Positions 36,871 through 49,201 of a stretch of DNA of 64,000 nucleotides are shown in pieces; positions within the stretch are counted from its first letter, which is position 1, and every line of letters begins with the position of its first letter. The DNA lies in NCBI GenBank assembly GCA_024138025.1, contig JAMXBD010000114.1:1550001-1614000 (forward strand), read 5' to 3'. The notes below the pieces were generated by a model. It saw only the letters and a program-made list of their open reading frames with translations, did no database searches and was not told where the DNA came from. Both the position numbers and the translations under genes were made by a program. This DNA is from Combretum micranthum (taxonomy: Eukaryota > Streptophyta > Magnoliopsida > Myrtales > Combretaceae).

Positions 36871-38726
36871 AATGATCATATTATTAAAATATTTAAACGA
36901 ATTACTATTTTTATTTTAATGGTGAAATGATTATATGCGCGGTTGGTTGAGAGGTTGCCCCAGTCCTTAGCTTATAATTAACACTATAAGCCCCATAATA
37001 AATCATGTGCGTGCATCACGTTTTATGTATTTGAATCCCAATAGTGGGTCTTAGCCTAAAAGTTAATATTGGGGAAATATATATATTGGTATAGGGAAAT
37101 ACTTAACTATTGATAAGTTTAATATGATTTGATATCAAATCAGTCAAGATATTAGTATGTAATACTAATTTGATAATTTTGTTAAAGTATAATCAATACT
37201 TAACTTCTGACATCGATGGACTAGAAATAAATAATAATCAGTTTGATTAAATTATGAAGAGAAAAAAGGAAAAAGATACTATTATTTATCTAACTATAAA
37301 TTTCTAGTATAATTGATGATACTTTAACACTTATAGTGAATTGTATAAAACTTACTATAGTCTACAATGGAGAGTTATCAATGCATATGATGGGTATAAA
37401 ACATTGTTAGAATTAAAACAAATATAAGAAGTAAGTAGTGAATACTCATTGTTAAAGCAAGTTCTTTAAAACGAGTTATTTGTAAGCTGATAGACAATTA
37501 TAATAAAATTTCATCCTTTATCACAATCTTAGATAAATTACATTCAAGATACTACCTTATGATAAATAGATAATATAATCAATGTGGTTATAAGTAATAA
37601 GGAATTTTAGTAATTATTGCAGTAATATATTCAACTTTGAAAGTCTGTAATAGGAAAATAAGACAATTATTGTAAGTAGAATATTGAATTTAAATTTAAT
37701 ATTGATTAAAAATTAAAAGGTGGAATTTAATAATAAATATATATACACATATATGGTAATTTCTTGCAATTAAACAAATAGGAATAAAAAATAATCCTAG
37801 CATAAATGTAAGATTATAATATGGTATGCTGATGTTAATTAAATATAAATACAACGATAACTTTATATTCCTACATTTCTATGAATGCTTCATGTAAAAT
37901 TCTTTCGTGCAAGACTTCTTTTGATGCATCTGTATCATTGGTTATTTAACGGTTCAACCATTCTTTATTAAAACTTATGAATACCAATTCAATATTGAAA
38001 TATCTTTTCTTTTTAATATCATCATTTAAATAAAAATTTTTATTACAATTTATTCATTCAGCAAAGTAAACAAAGCCATTTTAATGAATTATTGGTTCAA
38101 TGTTTGTATTTCATAGATTTTAGCTGTGCTACTAATGGTAATAATTCCCATGTATCATCCTAATGCGATTCAGGAAGATGGTAATATTAATATCTAGTAG
38201 CTCAGCAAGTATGATTTTTATAACAGAGGAAAAAGCAGTTAGTTAGGAAGTAATAAATTACTAAATTTAGCTTATGGTAATTTGCGGAATGCTTTAGCAT
38301 CTTATTATATTACTAGATAATGTGAAATTAATTATTATATAACGTTTACTATTTACTTTTACAATTAGTCACATAAATAACAAATTAGTACTATAATTTA
38401 TTTATTTTAACATATATGTGGGGTCTAACTTACTATAATATTTTTAAAGTTTCGTATTTTATCGGTGAGGAGATATATTAATCAAAATCTGGAAATAATA
38501 GTTAAACAAGTATTTTTTAAAATTCTTATATTATGTACAGGGACGTCGACCTTATAATAGATTTTTAATATAGTTTAACTAGCTTATATTCCCTGACGTA
38601 AATATATACCTTTCTCGTCTATAATAGAATATTGATTGGTACCAAATTTTCACTAAATAAAATTTATAAAATGAAAATTAATAGTATTTATTTTATTAAT
38701 TAGGAGGATTATGGCCAAACAAGCCC
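36871..38726. other. noncoding AT-rich stretch
   Basis: No gene. A possible SINE-like segment at 36935-37080 is listed separately; the rest has no recognised content. Confidence 0.5.
36935..37080 (+). mobile_element. possible tRNA-derived SINE fragment
   Basis: GCGCGGTTGGTTGAGAGG resembles a pol III A box. About 85 bases later GTATTTGAATCCCAA resembles a B box. A T-rich/AT tail follows. The spacing is wide and no target duplication or second copy was seen, so this is weak. Confidence 0.25.
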
Positions 38727-38925
38727 TCTATGGAAAATCGCGCTATTATGAAAACAACTGTCATCGAAAACAATAAATGATGTGGAGTACGGTAAAAGGC
38801 AAGGTGAATATATTTTCATTTTTTAACGGGAGTCGAGTAAGGACTGTAAAGTGTTTGATCAGTACAGGAGTTAATGTCAGCTATGGAGCCATGTAAATGC
38901 GCATATGAGTGGAAAAACTTGGACA
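38727..38925. repeat. dispersed inverted repeat, copy 2
   Basis: Reverse complement of about 32950-33085, with shared ATGGAAAATCGC/ATGAAAATCGC, CTATTATGAAAACA and TGTCATCGAAAACAATAAA words and several indels. It abuts the 115-bp tandem array. Confidence 0.65.
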
Positions 38926-38979
38926 CAGTGGCATCCCTGTGACTTAAAATTAGGCTGGTCATATCCATACTATTACCAT

Positions 38980-40430
38980 AATAAGATAAAAAACTACCAA
39001 AACCTTACAAAACAATACAAACGAAAATAAAATAAAGTTCTTATAATTAGCACTATACGACAAAGTTGCTATTACAATGATATAACACATTACCACAATA
39101 GAATAAAACCATGACATATTTATTAGATGAAAAATTAATCGATCGAATATACGGTGATTTTATCATAATAGAACAATATTACGATATACCATATTACAAC
39201 CTAACTATAAGAATCCAATAAAATTACCACATAGAAAATATCGTGGTAAAGTAACTTACTAGAATAGGACAATTCTACCACAATACAACAATATTACAAC
39301 ATACTATATTATGACCGAACTATCAGAATCCGACAAAATTACCACATAGAAGATATCGTGTAAAATTAATCTACAAGAATAGGACAATTCTACCATAATA
39401 AACAATATTATGACATACTGGATTACAACCAAACTATTAGAATTAGATAAAATTATCACATCGAAAATATCGTGTAAAATTAACCTACCATAATAGGATG
39501 ATTCTTCCACAATAAACAATATTACAATATACTATATTACAATAGAACTACTAGAAAGTAACAAAATTACTAGATATAAAATATCGTGTAAAAGTAACCT
39601 ACCAAAATACAACGATTCTACCACAATATAACAATATTAAGACATACCATGTTACGACCGAACTACCGAAATTCAACAAAATTACAACATAGAAGATATC
39701 GTGTAAAATTAAGCTATATAAATAGGACGATTCTACTACAATACAACAATATTACAACATACTAGTTTACAATCGAACTACTAGAATCCGACAAAATTAC
39801 CACATAAAAGATATCATGTAAAATTAACATACCAGAATATGATGATTCTACCACAATACAATAATATTATGGCATACAGATTATGAAAAACTACTATAAT
39901 CTAACAAAATTAGAGAATATAGTGTAAAGTAACCTACCAAAATACGATGATTCTACCACAACACCATAATATTATGACATACCATATTACAACCAAGCTA
40001 TCAAATCCGACAAAATTACAACATAGAAGATATTGTATAAAATTAACCTACCAGAATAGGATAGTGTTACCATAATAAAATAATATTACGATATATCATA
40101 TTACGACCGAACTACCATAACCTAACAAGATTGCCAAATAAAAAAATATAGTATAAAAAGTAACTTACCAGAATACGATCGTTCTACCACGATACAATAG
40201 TATTACAACATACCAGATTACGATCAAACTACCAAAATCCAACAAAATTACCATATAGAAAATATTGTGTAAAAAGTAACCTACTAGAATATGACCATTC
40301 TACCACAAATGCTACAATATTAAGACATACTGGATTATGACTTAACTACCAAAATTTGACAAAATTACCACAGAATATATTATGTAAAATTAACCTACCA
40401 TAATAGGACAATTTTACCATCTACCAAGAC
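38980..40430. repeat. ~115-bp tandem (satellite-like) array, about 12 units
   Basis: A unit with the anchor (G/A)ATTCTACCA recurs at about 39270, 39385, 39500, 39614, 39729, 39844, 39949, 40063, 40180, 40296 and 40410, i.e. every 114-117 bp with one 105-bp unit. Each unit also has the words AACAATATTA, GACATACCA, ACAAAATTACCACATAGA and ATATCGTGTAAAA in the same order. Units at the left edge (38980-39150) are more diverged. The units have no coding frame. The array looks like a small local satellite or the tandem core of a transposon. Confidence 0.9.
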
Positions 40431-40549
40431 ATCACACAAAATGACTTTGAATGCCAACCATCGACTAGCAGCCTTTTAAGGATTACTTATCAAGAATGCT
40501 CAACACTTTGCATATTTATTCTTATACGTACCTTACTTAATATCTACAT

Positions 40550-40589
<40 letters not shown>

Positions 40590-42224
40590 TCTTCTACTCA
40601 ATTATTAAGTCTAACATCTAATTTCACTCTAATTAGATCTAATTTAAATATCTAAGCGTAATTCCACCTAACTTATAAACTATAATATCTAATGGGTTTA
40701 ATGATTAATTTCTTAAATGAACTAAAACTTAAAGACGACTTAATAATTAATTGTTTTGCTTATTACTCGTTGGTTCCTCTTAGTACTGGCTTTTTAAAGT
40801 GCACTGGCTTACCAACGTTCTCCTTCCTTGTTGATCTTAGGGTCTTTAATATGATCACATCAAGTTCAAATCAGAATTTGAACAAACTCGGATGAAATAT
40901 TTGTTTTAACTGTCAAGTTGATGAAGTGTACAATTATAGATATAATATATTAAACACAATTACACATATTATATCTTACATACATATGTACTATATAATA
41001 TATTAAAGTCGATTTCATATTCTATATATGCTCTATGTCATATATATATATATATATCACCTATAATGATAAAATCAACAAATATTACATATATATTTAA
41101 ATAATACATATTTGATATGATATATATGTATATATAATATATAATTGGACCATATTAAGGTATATATGATTTATTATAACAATCTATTATCTATACATTA
41201 TAATATATATGACTTTAGAAGTTTTTGTCATTATACTTCTTTGATTATAAAGAGACATCACATTTTATATATACTTTATGTTATATATATAAACTATATG
41301 TGAATATGTACTTATTTGATACGTTATATCATGATTATCAAACTTGCAATTCTAGTGGAATCATCATGAGGTCTATAGAATTAGACTATAAAATCAAAAT
41401 GTAATAACATAAGTTTTTAAAACCTTAAAAAATAGCTTTAAAAAACTTGAAATAAATAATAATGCAAAATTGTAAGATTCTATCTTATTTACATGCAGAC
41501 TTAGTTGGAATCATAAGATGTTAAAAAAATGATTTTATAGATGAGTTAACTTGGAAGGGCTCTTAAAATTGTAAACTCATGGAATCATTTACATAAAATC
41601 ACAATTTCGATAATTAGGCGTTATATACAATCTATACTTATATTTTTAAATAAGTGGGTTATTTATTTATTTACTTTTACCAAAGCATCCATATGTTTAT
41701 GATGTTACGTAATGAATGTATAATATAATACAATATATACACTACTACTAGTTCTGATATTTTCAATACTTAAATTATAATACAATAATTATTTAAATTC
41801 ATATTTTCTTTTAGAATTATTTTATGTCATAATATGATACAAGTATTATTCAAATTATAATGTATGTTAAAGAAGATCAAAATTAAAAAAAATCAAAGAT
41901 TAATATAATGTAATATATATCAATAATTGTTATATTTTAATTAAATTTTGTTATTAAATAGTAAATATAGATCATATAGTTTATAAATTTTTATGATGTA
42001 GAAATACATGACTAAAATGATAATATCATTACACTTTTTATATGAATTATGAATATAAATTTCTTAGAATTGTAATACTACACATTAAGGTAGAATAATA
42101 TAGACAAAAGATATTATAACTATACAATGAAATATGAACTCTATTCAAAATCATATTCCACATTTTGAAGTGCATGCTAAATCGACATACACCAAATTAT
42201 TATTTAACTATGCATATACAACAT
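40431..42224. other. noncoding AT-rich stretch
   Basis: Contains an (AC)n microsatellite (40553-40588), many ATATAT runs (41040-41060 and later) and no recognised gene. The frame at 40692-40895 has no domain. Confidence 0.6.
40553..40588. repeat. (AC)n microsatellite
   Basis: About 18 uninterrupted AC units. Confidence 0.95.
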
Positions 42225-42919
42225 TTATACATTGAATGGTAAGACATATGTAACAAATGGATCAATAACAACTCCAACCAATCTATTATTGTCAATATCT
42301 CCATAATCACCAAGAGAGACCGCAACCTTGGATAACTCCACAATCCACTAGATATAGAGATACCTATAAAATAATGGAAAACAAGTTCATTACAAATTAA
42401 CAATAAAATGACAAGTAGGAAAACAAGTTCAAAAAATTACATTACCTAGTACATAACATCACTAATCCATCACAGAATATTGGATAAATTCTCATGAAAA
42501 GAAATTAAAACAAAGATAAAGAATGGTAGCATGAAATTCACACACTGAAGAGATTAGCATATATGTACATAATCTATTTAGATGAAAAAAGAAGAAAGGT
42601 GTATCATAATAAATTTAAAATGAACTGCTGGAATGAGAAGTTATCTAGTTTTTTGTTGCTATATCTTCCACTTTCTTGACTAGACCTCAGTGTAATATCC
42701 ATCTATAATTCCTTGAATGGGTTATCTGTAAGTTGGCAAAAAAAAAAAAAAAAATTGAAATGGCAACGAATGGTGGAAAGTTTGCATTTAGTTTGAAAGA
42801 AGAAAGAATCTAGACTTTTCCAGTAAGTAGAATGAATCTAATAATAATAGATAAAATTGGTATGATATTAATATGTGACATCAATGGTGCAAATCAAAGA
42901 AAAAAAAGGATGTATTCAA

Positions 42920-42952
<33 letters not shown>

Positions 42953-45337
42953 TAATTAATGAACAAACACATCCATAAAGCTTATTAAATATTAAACATT
43001 CCCACAATCCATAATTTCACTTGCACATTGTAAATCTAATCATATGACTATCAATTATTGTGATAAAATTGATATGATATTAATATTAAGTATTCTCACA
43101 ATCCATTAATGTGTCCTTATTTTTATTCATTTTGGATATGCAACCATTTTGAATACATGTCTAAAGCAAAAAAATCACATGGAAATATAAAATTACACAT
43201 AAAACCAAATTGATCATAAACAAACATCTAATCCAGATGTATTTAAAACCCATTAATACTTGAGGTTTTGATTTCGGTGATCTTTTCATATCTCAACAAC
43301 AGAGGTAACTATTAACTATTCAAGAAATATCCAGCTTCAGTTTTGTGTTAGAAACTCTCAGTAACTTTACTAAACATATAAACTTAGAAAAGGATTTCGT
43401 TGTAATCACGCACCATTTGGATTGATTAGTGGTGTACAACTACCTAGAGATTTCTGGCATGTCAATAGCAGTTGGTAATCTTTGAAAACCCTCCGGAAAT
43501 GCTCATAAAAGCTCTTACATTATACAAACATATCAATAATTGCTCACCACTCAACAATACCTGAGGTGTCCAAATCCCAATAAAAAACTTTCCTAAGAAC
43601 CTAGAGTTTAATGTAAATTTGATATTAAATCTTAATATGAATCCTTAATGTGTAAACCAATAAATGAAAGCGAAAAAGAACAGTTGATAATTAGTGACCT
43701 ATTATTAGTCAAAGATTATATCTAGGTGAGAAATCACAATCCTACAGGACTTATTATGGCTACAATGCAGTTCCAACAGCAACAGCAATGCTAATGCAAT
43801 AGTTTTTCATTGATAAGTGAAATTTGATCAATACTCTCATTTTTCTAATTTTTTAAAACCAGTTTTCAAGATGAAACTTCAAATGAAATGTATGGGAATA
43901 CACTCTTGATAATGAAGAAATTAACCTTCCCATTACTATTGCAACCAAGGCAGTGGTCCTGAAGCAAGGTTTGCATCAACAAAACAAGCTTTTGCAAAAG
44001 TAGCATCATTTTGTAAAAATGTTGTTGCCATAACGTTCTCAATATCTTAAGGAAAATCCTCATCTTCAACAATATACCTAAAAAGATTATAGGGAGCAAA
44101 ATTTGTTGCATGCTTTCCTCTATGTCCTCAGAGACTGACTAGTAAATAAAGCGAAAAAATAAGGAAAACAAAAAATATTTGTTATTTGGACATTAAAACA
44201 TGAAATCCATATTCAATATGAAAGGAAAAGAAAAATAAGAAGAAAATAATAACTAGTAATATAAGTTAAAATACTTCAAGGAAGAATAAAAGCAGTACAA
44301 AGTATAAGCGCTGATCACAAGCATAAGATAGACAATCCTTCAATAGCAGGAAGACAGTTTGCTAAATCACACATGGGTCATGAGTTACTTAAGTTTTTAA
44401 CCACATGGAACTACCAAAAAAGGCTTGTTTTTCCATTTTTCCTATATAATCGCACAAACAATTAATCAAAATTAAGCAGTCATTTTTTTCAATCTCCTGA
44501 ACAACGAGCAGACACATACTCATTATGAATCAAGTGCGACTCTCATAATATATTTAGTAATGCAATTTCCATTAAAATACATGTCATATTCTAGAAAGCT
44601 ATGAGAAAACATAAGTTAGAACCATCATGCATGATTTTATACACAAACATTAGACATGATTCCTACCTTGTAGAAGGCATTTGGTCCATCTATTGGATTC
44701 TTTAGCCCATAATCATGCACGAAGTCATCAACGGATATATAAGCATCTTTCATTCTTGAACGAAACGCAATGTTAGCCCATGCACCAAAGTAGAGGACCG
44801 AAAGAAACTTAGGATCACCATTTCCCTCCTCAAGTATTGGTTCATTAGAGATACCTGACATCTTAGTTTTCATATGCCAAATTATGATTAGCAAAATGTA
44901 TGAAATGGTCGGACTAAAAACCATATGACTCAATCAATGCCACTTCATTTCTATTAGAATTTGAACTTGAAACCATTTTATATTTATGAACCCTAGCATC
45001 CTCCATTTCCTCTAAAAAAAAAAATAACTAACAAAAACAAAGATAGACCTCAATTATATTTAGAAAGAATCACCCTTCTTGACCTAATTTAAGATAAAGC
45101 TCTTACCTTGACGAGCTCTACTGTACTAAAACAACATCAACCGGCTCCTTCATGAGCCGCAATACTGCCATGACTTTTGGATCCATTCGAAACCTCTCTT
45201 TCTTATCACAATAGCCTAACAAGATTAGTCTCACGAGTCTGATGACCCTCATCGAAGAAGGAGAGGAGGACGGAGAATCAAATATGATGCTAGCAAGCCA
45301 TCGTTAGAGCTGCTCTTATCTCGGTTGAAGAGCTCAT
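42225..45337 (-). pseudogene. broken multi-exon host gene, family not recognised
   Basis: At least five exon-like pieces lie in order on the minus strand. Piece 1 (45337-45107) starts MSSSTEIRAALTMA and contains KKERFRMDPKVMAVLRLMKE and then a TAG, before AG|GTAAGAG. Piece 2 (about 44855-44667) has NGDPKFLSVLYFGAWANIAF and DDFVHDYGLKNPIDGPNAFY, ending at a GTAGGAA donor. Piece 3 (44077-43926) has IENVMATTFLQNDATFAKAC and FVDANLASGPLPWLQ, with TAA and TAG in frame. Piece 4 (about 43503-43444) reads AFPEGFQRLPTAIDMPEIS and ends at TAG|GTAGTT. Piece 5 (42363-42225) has WIVELSKVAVSLGDYGDIDN and VVIDPFVTYVLPFN. The balanced residue use and matching splice sites say this was once a real gene; the stops and a frameshift in piece 1 say it is now dead. 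I do not recognise the family and give no function. Confidence 0.6.
42928..42953. repeat. (AT)n microsatellite
   Basis: Run of about 12 AT units in an intron-like part of the broken gene. Confidence 0.85.
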
Positions 45338-45468
45338 TTTATATTTTTGGAGAGATGAGTTTAGATTTAGATTTAAGGTTTAGAAGAGGTGGGATTTGCG
45401 TTGTTTTTTCATAGAGGAGAAAACAGAAGAGGAAGAAGACAGTGGAAAGTAGAGATTTAGATAGGTAG

Positions 45469-46022
45469 TGTAACATCTCGGAACTCACCCACCGAGGTAT
45501 TATTGATTTGGCCACATGCTGTACGGTTTTGTCATTTTAGTGCCAACAATTCACAGGAGGTCACCCGTCATGGGATTGCTCTGCACTGAGCATGCTTAAC
45601 TTTGGAGTTTCAACTGAACTTCAAGCCACTACACTAAAAGGTACCTCCATGATTAGAGTTCTATAATCTATATTTGAGGGTATCACATACTCCCCTACTT
45701 ATAAAACTAACGTCATTGTCAGTTTCATTACACAGTCAGAACCATACCAGGCAGTGAGGACACACTCCTTCACTTCTAGCTGGTGAAGTGCTTTGATACT
45801 AACCTTAATTCCTTGGAACTCTGCAATCGAGATATTATCCGTTTTGACCACATGTCGTATGGTTTTGTTCTTTTGGTACCAATACTTCCAGGAGGTTGCC
45901 CATCATGGGATTACTCTGTACAAAGCACGCTTAACTCTGAAGTTCTAACAAACTCCAATCCACTATACCAAAAGGTGCCTCTATGATTATAGTTCCACAA
46001 TCTATATTTGAGGGGTATCACA
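45469..46022 (-). mobile_element. Cassandra-type TRIM with 5S-like LTRs
   Basis: Two direct LTRs (45469-45687 and about 45804-46022) surround about 115 bp. Each LTR carries, on the minus strand, a segment like plant 5S rRNA: CCAAAGTTAAGCATGCTCAG and ATGACGGGTGACCTCCTG in one copy, AGTTAAGCGTGCTTTG in the other. This is the hallmark of Cassandra elements, whose LTRs contain 5S pol III promoter sequence. On the minus strand the LTR starts TGTGATACCC and ends GATGTTACA. A primer-site-like TAGTATCAAAGC lies at 45789-45800. Flanks GGTAG and TGTAG match at four of five bases. The LTRs are clearly diverged, so it is old. No proteins are encoded. Confidence 0.88.
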
Positions 46023-46149
46023 TGTAGAGTGAAGGAAAAAGCTATTAAACATTTTGATTTTAGTTGGACGGTCATGATTAAATTGTTCTGATCCAACAGT
46101 CAAAAGTCGCATCCTAAAATTAGGACATAATTTGGCGACTTAAGCCAAG

Positions 46150-46497
46150 GCAATCCCTATATGAGTCGTTTCTCTTAAACGCGATTCATGTCCATATGTT
46201 ATACTTATATTATATTTTTTAATTATAATTTTAATATTGTATTTTAGTAATTAATTTTATTTCAATCTTATTTAAATAATTAATTTTAATAAATATCTTA
46301 AATAATAATTTCCAGTGTAAAGATGGAGTGTCTTGCTTATTGGTAAAAAAGTTATCTTGTTATAACTGCAAGCAAAGTTTTCATTTCAAAGCCAAAGAAA
46401 TTAAATATGGAGCTTTTTTACAACTATGTAGGCCAACTTTTATAATTTCTAAGATATGTCAATTAGTAAATTAGCTAACTTTTTATAATTTTAAAAT
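46150..46497. repeat. dispersed inverted repeat, copy 3
   Basis: Reverse complement of 32620-32985, with shared words TCTCTTAAACGCGAT, TTATCTTGTTATAACTGCAA, GCAAAGTTTTCATTTCA and TATGTAGGCCAACTTTT. The two copies lie 13 kb apart in opposite orientation. Confidence 0.75.
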
Positions 46498-47620
46498 TAC
46501 AATTATAATTATATAATTGCTGTGGTCACAGCCACTATAGTTTAGCTAATGTGAGACTTCTTAATAACATTTTAGGTGGCATTTATTACGAGTAATCTAA
46601 AATTGCTTGAGCTTAGATTGTGATTCATAGAATAAGGTTAAGAGTGACAATAACAATGGGTTAATTTCAATCACGGTACTGAACTTTCTCCATATAATAG
46701 TTTTATACTAAAAAAGTTTTTGGTCAATAAAAATATCTAAACTTTTTAAATTTTGCACCGATGGTCATTTTGATCGAAATCCAACCAAAAATCTAGCGTC
46801 TCACTGATATGGTAGGTATATATATTAAAAAATTAATTTCTTATTTCCAAGTTAGCATCTTTATTTTTTTCTTGTCTCTCTCTCTCTTCCCCCCTCTCTC
46901 TGCTGTGTCTGTTCCTCTTCTCTCTTCTCTTCTTTGGATTGAATAAAAAGAAAAGACCAAAAGAATGAAAAAAATCCATCTTTCTTCCTCTTCAATCTTC
47001 TTCTTCCCGATTCTATTTTCTCTCTCTAGTTGGCATTTTTTTTTTTTTTTTTCTTTTAAATTTTCTCTCTCCCTCCCTCCCCCTACCCCCCTCCCCCCTC
47101 CCCCCGAACTTTCTTCTTCTCTTACTAATTGCTCTCTTTAACCAAATTGAGTCAACTCGCCATCTCCTTCAACCTAACTCCTTTGCTTAACCATCATTAC
47201 CGCAAGCCAAGACCCATTGACTTTAGCCAAACCCATCTTTCCCACCATCTTCATTAAGCTTTCCCTCTCAAACCAACACAACGTGCTTAAGCCATTACAC
47301 GAACCACATTGACAAGCTTCATAATCACCACTCATCCCGATTACACATTAGTTGCAACCTCACCAACCAAAACCACATTTGCCAAACTTTAAGACTAAAA
47401 CCATATGCAGATCCAACAAACCCATCAAATATGTAAATTAACCCACAAGGCCGAGTTCGCTCACCAAACACTCAAGGGAAAAAAAAGAGACCTTTATTGG
47501 TTTAAAAGCGTGAACTTGACTTTATGGTAAATCAATGGTAGTTGAGATGTGTCCACTAGTTGGTTGGAGGTTATTGCAAGGATTCCATCCTGGGAAGTTT
47601 TGAACAAAGATTATAAAGAT

Positions 47621-47648
47621 AATATATATATATATATATATATATATT
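47621..47648. repeat. (AT)n microsatellite
   Basis: Run of about 13 AT units inside the Mutator-like element. Confidence 0.85.
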
Positions 47649-47899
47649 AGGAAAAAACTAAGGATAATAGATGGAAAGAGAAATTAATGTGGAGAGATTT
47701 TTAAGAATTATCTTGCCCTTTAGTTTTTAGGTAAAATAATAAAAGTTAAATGTCTATTTTTTTTTTTATTTCTAGTAATAACCAGGTCTATTATCGTTGT
47801 TGGAGAATAACGTTAGGACATAAAATTATTCTTAGTCGCATAAATATTGTTGCTCGAAAGAAAATTTGTTGTATTTAGAAAAGGGAGAGAGGTTCAGGG

Positions 47900-47901
<2 letters not shown>

Positions 47902-47955
<54 letters not shown>
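47902..47955. repeat. (GA)n microsatellite
   Basis: About 25 GA units. The Arg-Glu and Ser-Leu repeat frames on both strands (47847-48107) are artefacts of this run. Confidence 0.95.
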
Positions 47956-47961
<6 letters not shown>

Positions 47962-48207
47962 GAGAAGGAAGGAAAAATAAAAATAAGGAAAAACATATGC
48001 CAAGTAAGAGGGTAAATATTTTTCTAATAGCATTTCCCTCCACATCAGCTTTATCATCGGAAATTTGGATGCATTCCCGCCAAAGTTATAATCGATACAA
48101 GATTTAAAAGGGTCAAATATTTTTGTGAGTAAATTTTTATTTTAGGTATAAAACTGTTAAATCGAAAAAATTCAAATATCGTTAAAATAATTCACCCCAA
48201 TTATAAT

Positions 48208-48684
48208 GGTCGACAAACTTTTTGATTTTTAGGATACCAGAATTTATTTCTATTATTCAATACCTAATCTAATCTCTAGATCCCGAGAGTGTCATTCGGA
48301 CCTCTTGTAAGTTGCAAGGATTCCATGTTCATGAAACATTTGTCGGCTACTCTGGGTAGTGCTACATATTTATTTCCTATGATTGTACTAACTCAATTAC
48401 GAACTAATTATTGTGAAAAATTGTGAACTATTATTGTATTCGGCCCGTGACACTATACTACGAAAATACCCTTTACATAATAGACCTATAGTTGCTCTAT
48501 CTGTGTTTATTAAATTGAGTAAATACATTGAATACTGTAGATAACGTTTATAAACAGGTCAAATATCACCCAACCCATAATTTATTGAGGAAAATACGAA
48601 GAATAGAAAATGCACATGAGAACGTTTAAAACAAAGGAAGGATAAATAAAATTACGACATGGCAGATTCGCATATTCCATGTTG

Positions 48685-48729
<45 letters not shown>

Positions 48730-49177
48730 TTAGATTGTTTTAAGTAAACTATTGAGATATTAAAATACATACGTATTGCATTTGGTTTTCTAAAATAGAA
48801 TTAGTATTATATATTTATTACTACAAAATGATTGTTCTTCATTTAGTTTGTAAGAAATTATTATAATAAAAAATTTATTTTATGTGGTATTCATTAGATA
48901 AAGACCCTCGTTCCTTTTACTAAAAAAATTATCCCTAATCCTTAATTAAAGAAATTACCACATTCATTTTCATCCACGTTTCATTTCAGCGACCGAAAGG
49001 TACTATAACACTGTTAAAATCTTTTTCCGCTAGTACACATAGGAACGGCGGTAATATCTAATTAAATGTCTTCCCTAGCAAGTGTAGCCAGCACAGCGTT
49101 CTCAATAGTACAAACCAATCGTAGAGTGTAAATCAGAACACCTATTTAGTTTTGATTGGAAATAATTAAAGTGCAAC
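48208..49177. other. upstream region of the MYB gene
   Basis: About 970 bases between the Mutator-like element and the MYB gene. It includes an (AAT)n run at 48688-48729 and a CCAAT-like word (ACCAATCG, about 49112). No convincing TATA box could be fixed. The promoter and 5' leader of the MYB gene must lie here, and the transposon border is less than 1 kb from the start codon. Confidence 0.5.
48688..48729. repeat. (AAT)n microsatellite
   Basis: About 13 AAT units. Confidence 0.9.
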
Positions 49178-49201
49178 ATGAGATCCGAACTTAAAAGAAA
49201 G

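Larger units (their letters stand above)
46658..48198. mobile_element. Mutator-like nonautonomous element
   Basis: The left end (GGGTTAATTTCAATCACGGT...) and the inverted right end (GGGGTGAATTATTTTAACGA...) match over about 80-90 bases with a shared core (AGTTTTATAC(T/C)(A/T)AAA). The flanks AATAACAAT (46649-46657) and AATTATAAT (48199-48207) agree at 7 of 9 bases, fitting the 9-bp target duplication of Mutator-like elements. The 1.54-kb element has no transposase. Inside are a long pyrimidine tract (46870-47110), a moderately GC stretch at 47130-47460 that might be a captured gene piece, and (AT)n and (GA)n runs. Confidence 0.72.

Noticed and set aside
38980..40430. CRISPR-like regular array
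   Set aside because: The repeats are whole ~115-bp tandem units with no unique spacers, in a plant nuclear context.
45540..45960. Two 5S rRNA genes
   Set aside because: The 5S-like segments are partial, diverged and sit at matching positions in the two LTRs of a Cassandra-type element.
47847..48107. Arg/Glu-repeat protein and Ser/Leu-repeat protein on opposite strands
   Set aside because: Both are translations of a (GA)n microsatellite.
48582..48770. Poly-Ile small protein (minus)
   Set aside because: Translation of an (AAT)n run.
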